Origin: Prevotellaceae bacterium
GTDB lineage: Bacteria > Bacteroidota > Bacteroidia > Bacteroidales > Bacteroidaceae
Direction: 5' to 3'
Assembly: GCA_030523505.1 (NCBI GenBank)
Contig: JAUNIK010000031.1
Coordinates: forward strand, 1-12,985
Length of the DNA stretch: 12,985 nucleotides
Every line of letters starts with the position of its first letter. Within the stretch, counting starts at the first letter, position 1. The notes under the pieces are model-generated. The model was not told the origin of the DNA. It worked only from the letters and a program-made list of their open reading frames with translations, and ran no database searches. Made by a program: the position numbers and the translations under genes. Of this stretch, positions 1-8,411 are shown one piece after another.

Positions 1-1499
1 TCGTTCATCTGTGAGGTTAAATCGTCCAAGCTGTTAAGGATGTCAACACAGTTAATACCTACGGTTGCTCGTTGCTTCCAGAATTTGTATTCTACTGATG
101 CATTCCAGAGACATACATTACGATTGGCTTCCTTGAGTTCATAGCCCGAATATGCACGCATGTCTAATGATGAAGCAAGGATAAAATGTTTTGTGATGTT
201 GTATTTCGCTTCTGCAGAAATGCTGGCAAGCCTTGTGTTCGCCCCGTGGTGATAGTAATCGTTGACGCGGTGTGAAAGTGAATATTTTATGTCAAAATAT
301 GTGACAAGGCTTTTGTTGGAATATGATGGTGAAAGATCAAATACCAGATTGTGATTATTGCTGATACCCTTCTGTGATGAGTCGGAGCCAGCCACTTCAA
401 CATAGTTGGCCGAACGTGAGAAGTTGTATGAAGTCTTGGCATCGAGTTTCACCTCACCGATATATGTTCCGTAACTTATAGAAGCCCCGGCTAACATATT
501 TCCATTGATATTTGTTGGCATAGTAATGCGCTGGCCAGTCTGGTTGTTGTATTTTGTATATGTGCTGAAAGCATTCTGAATGAGAGCCAGATTGGCGTTT
601 GCCTTCAAGGCTCTACGTCGGAGCATTATATTGAAATTATGTGCGAATGACTGCTTTAGATTGCTGTTGCCCATACGGATGATCAATGGGTTGCTATAGT
701 CTCCCGTATCCATAAGTGTTCGTATCTCAGCAAGTGTAGGAATTCCACTATAATTGAAGGAATATATTTCGCTGAATCCTTTCATGTAGCTTGCAGTGAA
801 GGTAGGACTAACCATTAGCGAACACATGGTAGTATCGCGTGATGTACCATTTGCATAAGCCACATCGCCCCATCGCTGAACAGCCGAAACGGTCACACCC
901 GTCATCATATAGAAAGATGATTTCCTTATGTTGATTGCCACATTGACATTATGGTCAAGATTCCTCTCGCTGTATTTGTAACTGAGGTCGTGGTCGATAT
1001 CGAGTTCAGTGCTGTATATGTTACCCGAGTATAGGTTGTAATCAGATTTTTTGTTCAGGTAGTTGCATTTATACCCGAAATCCAAAGAGACGGGAAAGAG
1101 TCCATTGATTCTTTTCCCCAATCCTACATTCAGTGCTGTTTCGCCCCTCAGTGAGATGTTCTCCGAAGGTGTGAGTATGCGTTGAGTGAACGCCGTTGAT
1201 GCAATGTCATCCTCAACATACGATATCGTCTGGTTTTTGAGCGATTCCTTTTCCGAATGTGCAAAAGCAAAGGTCCCGTTAGCCTTCAATGTTATATTGC
1301 GGAATAATCGCATATATCTGTTGCTCCAATCAAGGTCACGGCTGTCGCTATGATTCGTTGTGTTGCCTTCTGAATGGTTTATGCCTTCTGCATCACTACT
1401 GTTGCCGCTTAATGAGGAACTGTTATTGTATCCAAGATGCAAGTTTGAGTGCAGATTGTTGGATATGTTGTTGTTTTCCAGCGACACCGACCCCCCCAT
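1..1499 (-). pseudogene. Beta-barrel portion of the same outer-membrane protein, in the shifted frame, cut by the window edge
   Basis: Reading the minus strand from 1499 gives 499 codons with no stop down to the window edge. The product is typical outer-membrane barrel sequence: alternating polar and aromatic strands rich in Asn, Tyr and Ser, with the family-like stretch GDYSNPLIIRMGNSNLKQSF and, near the edge, VGINCVDILNSLDD, which resembles the 'DlLN' segment close to the C-terminus of OMP_b-brl_3 proteins. I infer that only some tens of residues lie beyond position 1. An ATG at 1499 exists in this frame but would give a protein with no signal peptide or plug, so independent translation is unlikely to be useful. 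This is the second half of the gene starting at 2646, separated by one extra G in the 1491-1497 tract. It could be a genuine disruption, a slippage-switched gene, or an assembly or sequencing error. Confidence 0.8.
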
Positions 1500-2646
1500 A
1501 GTTGTTGCTGGTCGCATCCGTCCGTGAGGTCGATCGGGTTACTCGTGTGGTTTCTGGCATAAACATCTGCTCCATAGCATCTTGCTGTGTAGATGTTTCT
1601 CCATGGTTGAAATCATGTTGCGATGAGGCTATTATCTTTCCGAACTGCTGGTGATAATATATATCAGCATGATCTTTGATGTTCTTTCTCATCACGGTAT
1701 TTTTGTCTGGCAAACGACTATGACTGGCATTGCCTTTTGTCTGTGGGCCTTTTTTGATATATAGCATACCCTCAACACTGGCAATATAATCTGGTTTCGA
1801 TGCCAGGTTCTTGCCTAACTTTGCCTCGGCAGATGCCACAATGTCGGTAGGCTGCTTTGTTACCATGTCCATGACAAGGTTCTTCTTGTTGTCGTTATCA
1901 AATGAATCGGTCTTTGCCTCGTAGAGTTTCAACTGTTTCAGTTTCTCATTGAGGATGTTATTCAGTGCAACACTCACCTGCCCACGAAAAAACGTCTCAC
2001 CGTTCAGGCGCATTTCGTGTATCAACTGATCCTGATAGGTTAGCACTCCTTCACGATAACTTAGTCCGGGCAGTCGTCTAACCAGTTCGAGCAATAGCGA
2101 CCCGCTGGGCATTTCAAAGGCATCGGTATTAAAGATGAGGGTATCACCTCGCTGGTACATTTTCTGTAGTTCGCCAATAATCTGCACTTCCTCGATAGTG
2201 GCGGGCTTGCTATGCATGATATAATGAGGAATGTCTATAAGGTATTCGCGGTTTTTGCCCTCTTTTCTGACAGTAGGGCTTATGATGGTGTCAAGGGGTT
2301 CAAAACCGATATGGCTCACCCGGAAGCGCACGCGTGAATCCTTTATTTTTGCATTTGTCCTGAAGGAAAGCCTGAACTGCCCCTCAACCGATGTTGTGCA
2401 GATGTCTCTCAGTGTGGTATCGGCGAGTGCTGTTAGTTCTACCGACGCACCTTCAAGTTTGTATGGCTCCGAAGAAAATTCATCTTCACCGTACATACAA
2501 CCAACAGCTCGAAAAGCATGGCGTGGCGCCTCTATTTTAATGTTGGACATAGAAATAGAAGGCATATACACAACCTCTTGTGCCCAACTGTGCAGGCACA
2601 AGAGAGTATATGTTATAAGTGTAAGCAAAAATCTTTTCTGCACCAT
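1423..2646 (-). CDS. Outer-membrane beta-barrel receptor, N-terminal part as read before the frameshift
   Basis: The 407-residue reading frame begins with a signal peptide (residues 1-23, ending SWAQ). A transthyretin/carboxypeptidase-regulatory-like domain follows (about 44-142), then a TonB-receptor plug-like segment (about 150-265, with RGDTLIFNTDAF and LLELVRRLPGL). This order is typical of the OMP_b-brl_3 family of outer-membrane proteins, which are TonB-receptor-like barrels in Bacteroidota. The frame is correct down to a run of seven G on the coding strand (1497-1491). There it shifts, and the last roughly 25 residues (GVGVAGKQQHIQ to the stop) are out-of-frame sequence, so the barrel is lost. 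Removing one G restores a reading frame that stays open to the window edge. The gene starts 28 bp after the stop of the small gene at 2675-3169, and the two probably share the promoter near 3234-3264. Substrate unknown. The family call is from domain layout, not a database search. Confidence 0.85.
   Translation of the reverse strand: MVQKRFLLTLITYTLLCLHSWAQEVVYMPSISMSNIKIEAPRHAFRAVGCMYGEDEFSSEPYKLEGASVELTALADTTLRDICTTSVEGQFRLSFRTNAKIKDSRVRFRVSHIGFEPLDTIISPTVRKEGKNREYLIDIPHYIMHSKPATIEEVQIIGELQKMYQRGDTLIFNTDAFEMPSGSLLLELVRRLPGLSYREGVLTYQDQLIHEMRLNGETFFRGQVSVALNNILNEKLKQLKLYEAKTDSFDNDNKKNLVMDMVTKQPTDIVASAEAKLGKNLASKPDYIASVEGMLYIKKGPQTKGNASHSRLPDKNTVMRKNIKDHADIYYHQQFGKIIASSQHDFNHGETSTQQDAMEQMFMPETTRVTRSTSRTDATSNNYGGVGVAGKQQHIQQSALKLASWIQ
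1491..1497. repeat. Homopolymer C7/G7 tract at the frameshift
   Basis: Seven C on the + strand (seven G in the coding sense) lie exactly where the reading frame of the outer-membrane protein gene changes. Six G would keep plug and barrel in one frame. Such tracts are prone to replication slippage and also to sequencing indels. Confidence 0.9.
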
Positions 2647-2674
2647 CTGCTATTTCAATGTCCTTGCCCTAGTT

Positions 2675-3169
2675 TTACTCCTTGTTTGCCTCTCCTATCT
2701 TGTCCTTCTTTGAGGCTGCTTGTTTCAGGTAGAGTCCAATGAACAATAAAAGATTATGATTCTCACCGTATTGCACATCTTTGAGAGTGACAACCGAATC
2801 AACCGGTTCGTAACCAGTGGCTGATGCTTTCAAGCGGTAATTCAAGTCCTTCACCTTCTTATTAGTTCGTTTTACATATCTGAAAAAACCATTTTCGTCC
2901 GAAGTAATTGTTTCTGGTGAAAAGGTCTCTGTAACCGGTGCTACTTCTATCTGGCCATTTGCCAGTTTGCATGTATCCCCGACCTCACTTATTCCGTTCA
3001 AATGACCTGTGATGGTAATATTGAAACGCTTGTTCTCTGGAATACTTAGCGCAGAATTACCAGTAAAGTCAATACGAAACATCTCTTTCTCTCCCCCTTT
3101 TATCTCTACCTGAGCATATCCGCTAAATGCGCAAACGGCAAATATGACGGCTAATAGAATTCTTTTCAT
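2675..3169 (-). CDS. Small exported protein with a stand-alone transthyretin-like domain
   Basis: The 164-residue protein starts at the ATG at 3169, which opens directly onto a signal peptide (MKRILLAVIFAVCAFSGYAQ). An in-frame ATG 12 codons upstream would add a charged non-signal extension (MYHPNTKNKLSI) and is less likely. After the signal peptide comes a beta-rich region (about 48-145) of the carboxypeptidase-regulatory/transthyretin type, with the features TSDENGFFRY, RTNKKVKD and SATGYEPVDS. The tail is short and lysine-rich (KQAASKKDKIGEANKE). The domain is clearly related to the N-terminal domain of the outer-membrane protein encoded 28 bp downstream: 14 of 44 residues are identical without a gap from just after the shared RTN. 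It is first in the two-gene minus-strand operon. I infer a periplasmic or envelope accessory of the downstream barrel; the exact function is unknown. Confidence 0.8.
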   Translation of the reverse strand: MKRILLAVIFAVCAFSGYAQVEIKGGEKEMFRIDFTGNSALSIPENKRFNITITGHLNGISEVGDTCKLANGQIEVAPVTETFSPETITSDENGFFRYVKRTNKKVKDLNYRLKASATGYEPVDSVVTLKDVQYGENHNLLLFIGLYLKQAASKKDKIGEANKE

Positions 3170-3233
3170 AATTGATAATTTGTTTTTTGTATTTGGGTGA
3201 TACATAATGAAACGCTTTTTTTGTGTCTCGTTG

Positions 3234-3264
3234 CAAAATTATGAAAAAAATCAAATATTTCAAA
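3234..3264 (-). promoter_or_regulatory. Predicted Bacteroidota promoter for the minus-strand operon
   Basis: On the minus strand, TTTG (3264-3261) is followed after 19 bp by TAATTTTG (3241-3234). This matches the Bacteroides sigma-ABfr pattern, TTTG at -33 and TAnnTTTG at -7. The predicted transcript would start near 3228, about 60 nt before the ATG at 3169. Confidence 0.6.
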
Positions 3265-3325
3265 GAGAATATCAAGAAAATGAAAGTAAAAGGGCGCTTT
3301 GTGTTTGTTTTAGTGGGGAATATGC

Positions 3326-3355
3326 TTGTTTCTGCTGATTTTTTTGTTAACTTTG
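3326..3355 (+). promoter_or_regulatory. Predicted Bacteroidota promoter for the SusC-to-thioredoxin operon
   Basis: TTG (3326-3328, preceded by C, so a three-of-four match to the -33 box) is followed after 19 bp by TAACTTTG (3348-3355), a full match to the -7 consensus TAnnTTTG. Transcription would start near 3361, leaving an untranslated leader of about 87 nt before the SusC ATG. I saw no hairpin or riboswitch-like fold in the leader. Confidence 0.6.
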
Positions 3356-3447
3356 TAGCGAATTTTTCCAGCGATAACATTTTCGTTGTTAGTGGATGTT
3401 TTCAGAGCAATTAAAAATCGTTTATTAGAAATAAGAACACTGAAACA

Positions 3448-6400
3448 ATGCAGAGCAATCATTCGTTTTTAGGACGAGCAATTCTTGCTGCGCTGCTGTT
3501 GCTGTTTGTGGCAACAGGGGCTATGGCGCAATCTGCCAATGAGAAGCTGTCGGGTAGAGTCCTCGACTCTGACGGCAATCCTGTGGTGGGTGCGATAGTG
3601 AAGAGTCGCTCGGGTAAGTCAAGCGCTGTGACCGATGCCGATGGTAATTTTACTATCAAGGCTGATGGTAACACTGTTATTATTGAGGTGAGTTACCTCG
3701 GTATGAAAACCGCCACCTGGAAGGGAAAACCTACACAGACGGCAAAGGTGACTCTTGTAGATGACAATCAGATGTTGGACGATGTCGTAGTGACTGGTTA
3801 TCAGCAGTTGGACCGTCGCAACCTCACTTCTTCCGTAGTATCAAAGGACATGTCGGAGTTGGAGATCAAGGGTGTGAGCGATTTGTCGAAGATGCTGGAA
3901 GGTAAGATTCCTGACTTGGTGACTATGACAAACTCTGGTGAGGTGAATGCCACAAACAAGATCCGTATCCGTGGTACCAGCACATTGGTCGGCAACCGTG
4001 AACCACTGTGGGTTCTCGACGGTATCATCCTTACTGATGCCGTAAACCTGTCGTCGGATGTGCTGAACGATCCTGACTATGTGAACCGTATTGGTAATGC
4101 CATTGCCGGTATCAACCCACAGGATATCCAGCGTATCGATGTCTTGAAGGATGCTGCGGCGACAGCGCTTTATGGTACCCGTGCTGCCAACGGTGTTATC
4201 GTCATCACTACCAAAAGCGGTAGAGAGGGAAAACCGATGGTTAGTTACTCATTGCAGACCACTTTCCGCAAGCGTCCTTACTATTCCGATGGTAAGATCA
4301 ATTTGATGAACTCGGCAGAGCGAATGCAGTTCTCGCAGCAGTTGGCAGAGATGCATTTCGCCTATCCAAGTAATATGGCAAAGGTGGGCTACGAAGAGGC
4401 ACTGCGCCAGTTGTACTCTGGCGAAATCAATCGCGAGGAGTTCAATGCACTCATCAAGCAGATGTCGGCTGAGAACACCGACTGGTTTGATATCCTGTGC
4501 CATAACACCTTGTCGCAGGATCACTCGCTCTCTGTTTCCGGAGGTGCTGAGAAGGTGCGCTACTACACCTCTTTGGGTTTCACCGATCAGAATGATGTTG
4601 TTAAGGGAAGTCTCAACCGCCGCTATACTGCCATGGCGAAGATCAACTACGACATAACAAGCAAACTCAAGGCAGAGTTCAACTTCAACGGCAATGTCAA
4701 CGACCGCGAGTATTCTGCCAGCGACATCAACCCTATCAACTATGCTTATAAGATAAGCCGCACCATTCCTTGCTTCAATGAGGACGGCTCATATTACAAA
4801 TATCTGAAGCATGTGTACAACGATGCTGGTTCTGACGACTTGGGGTATAATATCCTCAACGATATGGACAACAGTTACACCAAGCAGAACACCAATGCTG
4901 CGATAGCAACTGCCAGCCTGCGTTATCAGCCTACCGACGAGATTTTCATCAATGGTGTGTTCTCTGCCAATGTTTCGAATGCCCAGATTAAGGAGTATCA
5001 CGGCGAGAAGTCGTGGATGATGACCAGTGCCCGTATGTGCGAGGCTGGTAAGACTCCGTCAAGCAGCAGTCTTGCTCCTTTCGGTGGACAGCTCGACCGC
5101 AAGCACAATGGCACTATTGGTTGGACTGGTCGTGTGCAGGGTAACTACAACCATTATTTTGATAAGGACAAGCATCATAACATGAATGTAGCCCTCGGTT
5201 TCGAGGCAAGTTCAAGTCATTACACAGGTGATTCCTATGTGCAGCGCGGTTACTATCCTGAGCGTGGTGAGACCTTTGCGCAGGATATCGATGCTAAATA
5301 CGAGAACTACTGGGCTTGGGTGCGCCGACATGTGCCATCGATAACCGATACCAAGAGCAATATGCTGTCGGTATATGCTACACTGTCCTACAGTTACAAG
5401 AACCTCTTCACCGTCAATGCCAATGGCCGTTACGACGGATCCAACAAGTTTGGTTCGCGCAGCAATGAGAAACTTCTACCTATCTGGTCGGTATCGGGCA
5501 ATGCCAACCTTATGGATATCTTCAAGATCGACCTGCCTTGGCTTGAAATGCTCACATTGAAGTCATCATACGGTGAACAGGGAAACATGCTCGACAACCA
5601 GTCGCCGCAACTCATCATCAAGAAAGGCAGTTACGACACCTTCTATGAGAGTTTCATCTCAACGGCGGCATATTTCGCAAACCCTGACCTCCGATGGGAG
5701 AAGACTCACTCTTTCAATGTTGGTTTGCAGACATCAGTGCTCCGCAACCGCCTGCAGTTTGAGGCAGAGTATTATCGTAAGCGCACCACCGATGCGTTTA
5801 TGAACAAGACCATCTCCGATATCAACGGATACACATCGTATGTGGTCAACTCGGGTGAGATCACCAACAGCGGTTTCAACTTCACAGTGACCGCAACACC
5901 TATCAAGACAAAGGATTTCTACTGGATTATCTCGGGCAACCTTTCTAAGATATATAATAAGGTGAAGACCCTGCCGGGTACAGAGAGTTACTTCCTCAAC
6001 GACTTCCTCAACGGTACTGCCATTGTGCAGGGAATGCCTGTCGGCACCTTCTATTCATATCGCTTCGCGGGATTGAGTCCAGTAAACGGTGGTCCGCTGT
6101 TTGACGATGGTGAGGAACACCAGAATGAACTTGCCAACCTCAACCAGTATGATTTCTATACCACAGTGCTCGAGGCAACGGGCCGTCGTGAGCCTAATGT
6201 CACAGGAAGTCTCAGCAATACACTGACATATAAGCAGTGGCGACTCACCACCTCATTGCTCTTTAACTTTGGTGCCAACACACGCCTGTTCCGCCTGTTC
6301 GATGGCTATACACAAGGTCGTATGTTTGCATCAGACGAAAATGCTAACCGTGACTTGATGAACCGATGGATGATGCCGGGCGATGAACAGACGACGATTA

Positions 6401-6768
6401 TCCCTGCTATCATCGGTGGTGGCGAGGCAAACACCATGAACCACTATACCAGCAACTGGACCAACAATGTGGGTTGGAGTGGTCCTAAACTCCACGACAA
6501 TGCGTGGACACAGTTTGATTATTGCAACGCTCGTGTTGTCAGTGCCGACTATGTGAAACTGTCGAACATTGCCCTCACCTACGAGTTGAAGCAGAATCAG
6601 TTGGATAAGATTGGTCTCAACCGATTGGCAATCACCCTGAGCGGCTATAATCTCCACACTTGGTGCGACAAGCGACTCCGTGGCCAGACTCCTACACAGG
6701 GAGGATTCTCGGAGGTGCAACTCTCGGACATGCCTACATTTACACTGTCTTTGAATGTTAACTTTTAA
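3448..6768 (+). CDS. SusC/RagA-family TonB-dependent outer-membrane transporter
   Basis: The 1106-residue length is normal for the family. A signal peptide (1-27, ending GAMA) precedes a carboxypeptidase-regulatory-like domain (about 34-105; SGRVLDSDGNPVVGAIV, VSYLGMKTATW). A TonB-box-like DDVVVTGYQQ follows (111-120), then the plug (about 125-260) with the SusC hallmark segments IRIRGTSTL, EPLWVLDGIIL and DVLKDAAATALYGTRAANGV. The rest is a 22-strand-type barrel ending in the usual aromatic C-terminus (LSLNVNF). In the family, SusC forms the energised channel and a SusD lipoprotein caps it; the SusD gene follows 20 bp downstream. The protein carries five cysteines (in DILCHN, IPCFNE, ARMCEA, DYCNAR and TWCDKR). 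No strong Shine-Dalgarno site precedes the start, as is common in this phylum. It is first in the six-gene operon and sets its identity as a nutrient-uptake locus. The substrate cannot be inferred from the barrel. Confidence 0.96.
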   Translation: MQSNHSFLGRAILAALLLLFVATGAMAQSANEKLSGRVLDSDGNPVVGAIVKSRSGKSSAVTDADGNFTIKADGNTVIIEVSYLGMKTATWKGKPTQTAKVTLVDDNQMLDDVVVTGYQQLDRRNLTSSVVSKDMSELEIKGVSDLSKMLEGKIPDLVTMTNSGEVNATNKIRIRGTSTLVGNREPLWVLDGIILTDAVNLSSDVLNDPDYVNRIGNAIAGINPQDIQRIDVLKDAAATALYGTRAANGVIVITTKSGREGKPMVSYSLQTTFRKRPYYSDGKINLMNSAERMQFSQQLAEMHFAYPSNMAKVGYEEALRQLYSGEINREEFNALIKQMSAENTDWFDILCHNTLSQDHSLSVSGGAEKVRYYTSLGFTDQNDVVKGSLNRRYTAMAKINYDITSKLKAEFNFNGNVNDREYSASDINPINYAYKISRTIPCFNEDGSYYKYLKHVYNDAGSDDLGYNILNDMDNSYTKQNTNAAIATASLRYQPTDEIFINGVFSANVSNAQIKEYHGEKSWMMTSARMCEAGKTPSSSSLAPFGGQLDRKHNGTIGWTGRVQGNYNHYFDKDKHHNMNVALGFEASSSHYTGDSYVQRGYYPERGETFAQDIDAKYENYWAWVRRHVPSITDTKSNMLSVYATLSYSYKNLFTVNANGRYDGSNKFGSRSNEKLLPIWSVSGNANLMDIFKIDLPWLEMLTLKSSYGEQGNMLDNQSPQLIIKKGSYDTFYESFISTAAYFANPDLRWEKTHSFNVGLQTSVLRNRLQFEAEYYRKRTTDAFMNKTISDINGYTSYVVNSGEITNSGFNFTVTATPIKTKDFYWIISGNLSKIYNKVKTLPGTESYFLNDFLNGTAIVQGMPVGTFYSYRFAGLSPVNGGPLFDDGEEHQNELANLNQYDFYTTVLEATGRREPNVTGSLSNTLTYKQWRLTTSLLFNFGANTRLFRLFDGYTQGRMFASDENANRDLMNRWMMPGDEQTTIIPAIIGGGEANTMNHYTSNWTNNVGWSGPKLHDNAWTQFDYCNARVVSADYVKLSNIALTYELKQNQLDKIGLNRLAITLSGYNLHTWCDKRLRGQTPTQGGFSEVQLSDMPTFTLSLNVNF

Positions 6769-6774
6769 TTGGCA

Positions 6775-6780
6775 AAGGAG
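6775..6780 (+). promoter_or_regulatory. Strong ribosome binding site of the SusD gene
   Basis: AAGGAG lies 8 nt before the ATG at 6789. It is the only clear Shine-Dalgarno site in the operon and fixes the SusD start. Confidence 0.7.
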
Positions 6781-6788
6781 AAATTATT

Positions 6789-8390
6789 ATGAGAACAAAG
6801 ATAACACATAAGTTCCTGTTTCTTATTTCTTTGGCTTTGACACTCACCTCGTGCAGCGGTTTCCTTGAGGAAGCCTCGCAGGACAAGGACTACATCCGTT
6901 CGTGGACCGACCTCGACGAACTGTTGAAGGGCGACTGCTATCTGCGTGCAGAGAACCACGGCGAGTTCACAAGCCACAACAATATGGGTATGTTCCTCCA
7001 TCTCCTTGCAGATGAAATCGAGGAGCACAATGCCGGTGGTTCCGAGGCAAGTTGCAAGAGCGATCAGCATCAGTATATGTTTGGCGTGATGTCATGGGCA
7101 TCGCGAATGGGCGCCTCGCAGGACAATACACAGTTCTTCTCTGAGAACCGTGAGTGGACACAGGTATATAAGCGCATCAACATTGCCAATAATGTGATCG
7201 AGGCAGCTAAGACAGTGCCACAGACAAACGACGAGGAGAGCAACGGCACACATAAAGTGCTCGCCGAAGCATATTTCCTTCGTGCATATTTCTATTTCTG
7301 GCTTACCAACATCTTCGCCAATCCTTATAACCCAGCCACAGCGGCTGACGAACTCGGTGTACCTCTGAAGATTTCGACCGAGATTCAGGATATTATGTTC
7401 ACACGTAACACCCTCAAGGAGTGCTACGACCAGATTCTTGCCGACCTCCTTGCTGCCGAGGAGCACATGGAGCAGGTGAAGGATTTCAGCCGAAAGAACA
7501 TCTATACAGCCAATCTGGAGTCGATACAGTTGCTTCTGTCAAGAGTGTATCTCTATGTTCAGGACTGGCAGAAGGCAAAGGAATACAGCCAGAAGGTCAT
7601 TGCCTCGCATCCTGCAATAGAAAACCTCCGTACTACGAAGAATGCGTTTATGGTGAAGAGCAATCCTGAGAATATCTTCTCTATGGGTGGATGCGACCTT
7701 ATGCGAATGATTGCTACCGATTATCAGTCGGTGAGAGTGGCATTGAACTTCTACAACTCTTATCATAAGGACGACCTGCGTAAGCAGCAGTGGTTCTGGA
7801 ATTATACTATGTTCACCGGCCTCACCATGGCACCTGCACCGAAGAAAGAATATGAGCCAACCGACAGTTACTATTACCAAGGCAATTATTCACTGCCATG
7901 TACATCAGAGCGTAATGAGACATCATCGCTTTTCTGGCTCCGTTCGGGCGAGGCATACCTCAATCTTGCCGAGGCTGAGGCTTACCTCGGAAACGAGGAA
8001 GCATCGAAAGCCACTCTCCTGCAACTGATGCAGAACCGCTATGCAGAGGGTGCTGCCGACCTGAAACTGGAGGAGACAGGCGATGAGTATATTGCCCGTT
8101 TGCGCGAGGAGCGTAAGTACGAACTGGCATGCCAGGGACATCGATGGTTCGACCTCCGTCGCTATCGTGTATGCCAGGCGGCGCCGAGTAAGGTTGCACT
8201 CCAGCATGTGTGGACAGTATATCGCGACAACTCTACTGGTAACATCCTCGAAACCCGCCTCTACAAACTGAATGAGGAGGATACAGGATGGACAGTAAAC
8301 ATACCTCACGAAGTGTTGGAATTCAATGTGGGAATGCCAGGCAACGGCAATCTTGACCGCGAGTATCAGGTTATTCCTTATCAGCCATAA
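6789..8390 (+). CDS. SusD/RagB-family surface lipoprotein (substrate-binding partner of SusC)
   Basis: The 533-residue protein has a lipoprotein signal with lipobox LTSC and lipidated Cys22. SusD features follow in order: an N-terminal helical region with YKRINIANNVIEAAK, the highly conserved-looking LAEAYFLRAYFYFWLTNIFA (about 157-176) with a GVPL downstream, TPR-like helices (about 205-275), and the C-terminal signature SGEAYLNLAEAEAY then LREERKYELACQGHRWFDLR. These match the SusD-like N-terminal domain plus the RagB/SusD C-terminal domain. In the family, SusD is a surface lipoprotein that captures substrate and closes as a lid over SusC. Besides the lipid-bearing cysteine it has seven others, which is high for SusD, although pairing cannot be judged from sequence. 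The gene is 20 bp after SusC and 21 bp before the next lipoprotein gene. Confidence 0.96.
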   Translation: MRTKITHKFLFLISLALTLTSCSGFLEEASQDKDYIRSWTDLDELLKGDCYLRAENHGEFTSHNNMGMFLHLLADEIEEHNAGGSEASCKSDQHQYMFGVMSWASRMGASQDNTQFFSENREWTQVYKRINIANNVIEAAKTVPQTNDEESNGTHKVLAEAYFLRAYFYFWLTNIFANPYNPATAADELGVPLKISTEIQDIMFTRNTLKECYDQILADLLAAEEHMEQVKDFSRKNIYTANLESIQLLLSRVYLYVQDWQKAKEYSQKVIASHPAIENLRTTKNAFMVKSNPENIFSMGGCDLMRMIATDYQSVRVALNFYNSYHKDDLRKQQWFWNYTMFTGLTMAPAPKKEYEPTDSYYYQGNYSLPCTSERNETSSLFWLRSGEAYLNLAEAEAYLGNEEASKATLLQLMQNRYAEGAADLKLEETGDEYIARLREERKYELACQGHRWFDLRRYRVCQAAPSKVALQHVWTVYRDNSTGNILETRLYKLNEEDTGWTVNIPHEVLEFNVGMPGNGNLDREYQVIPYQP

Positions 8391-8411
8391 ACGAATCATA
8401 CCTATCAAAAA

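Noticed and set aside
2231..2713. 160-residue plus-strand frame opposite the outer-membrane receptor
   Set aside because: It lies opposite the signal peptide and N-terminal domains of a clearly better gene and shows no domain of its own.
3123..3414. Short frames on both strands in the divergent promoter region (63 and 85 residues)
   Set aside because: Low-complexity Lys/Phe-rich products from AT-rich DNA. They overlap the predicted promoters and the neighbouring signal-peptide region, with no recognisable domain or start context.
3206..3447. Invertible promoter of the Bacteroides phase-variation type
   Set aside because: No pair of inverted repeats flanking either promoter could be found by eye, and there is no recombinase gene in the window.
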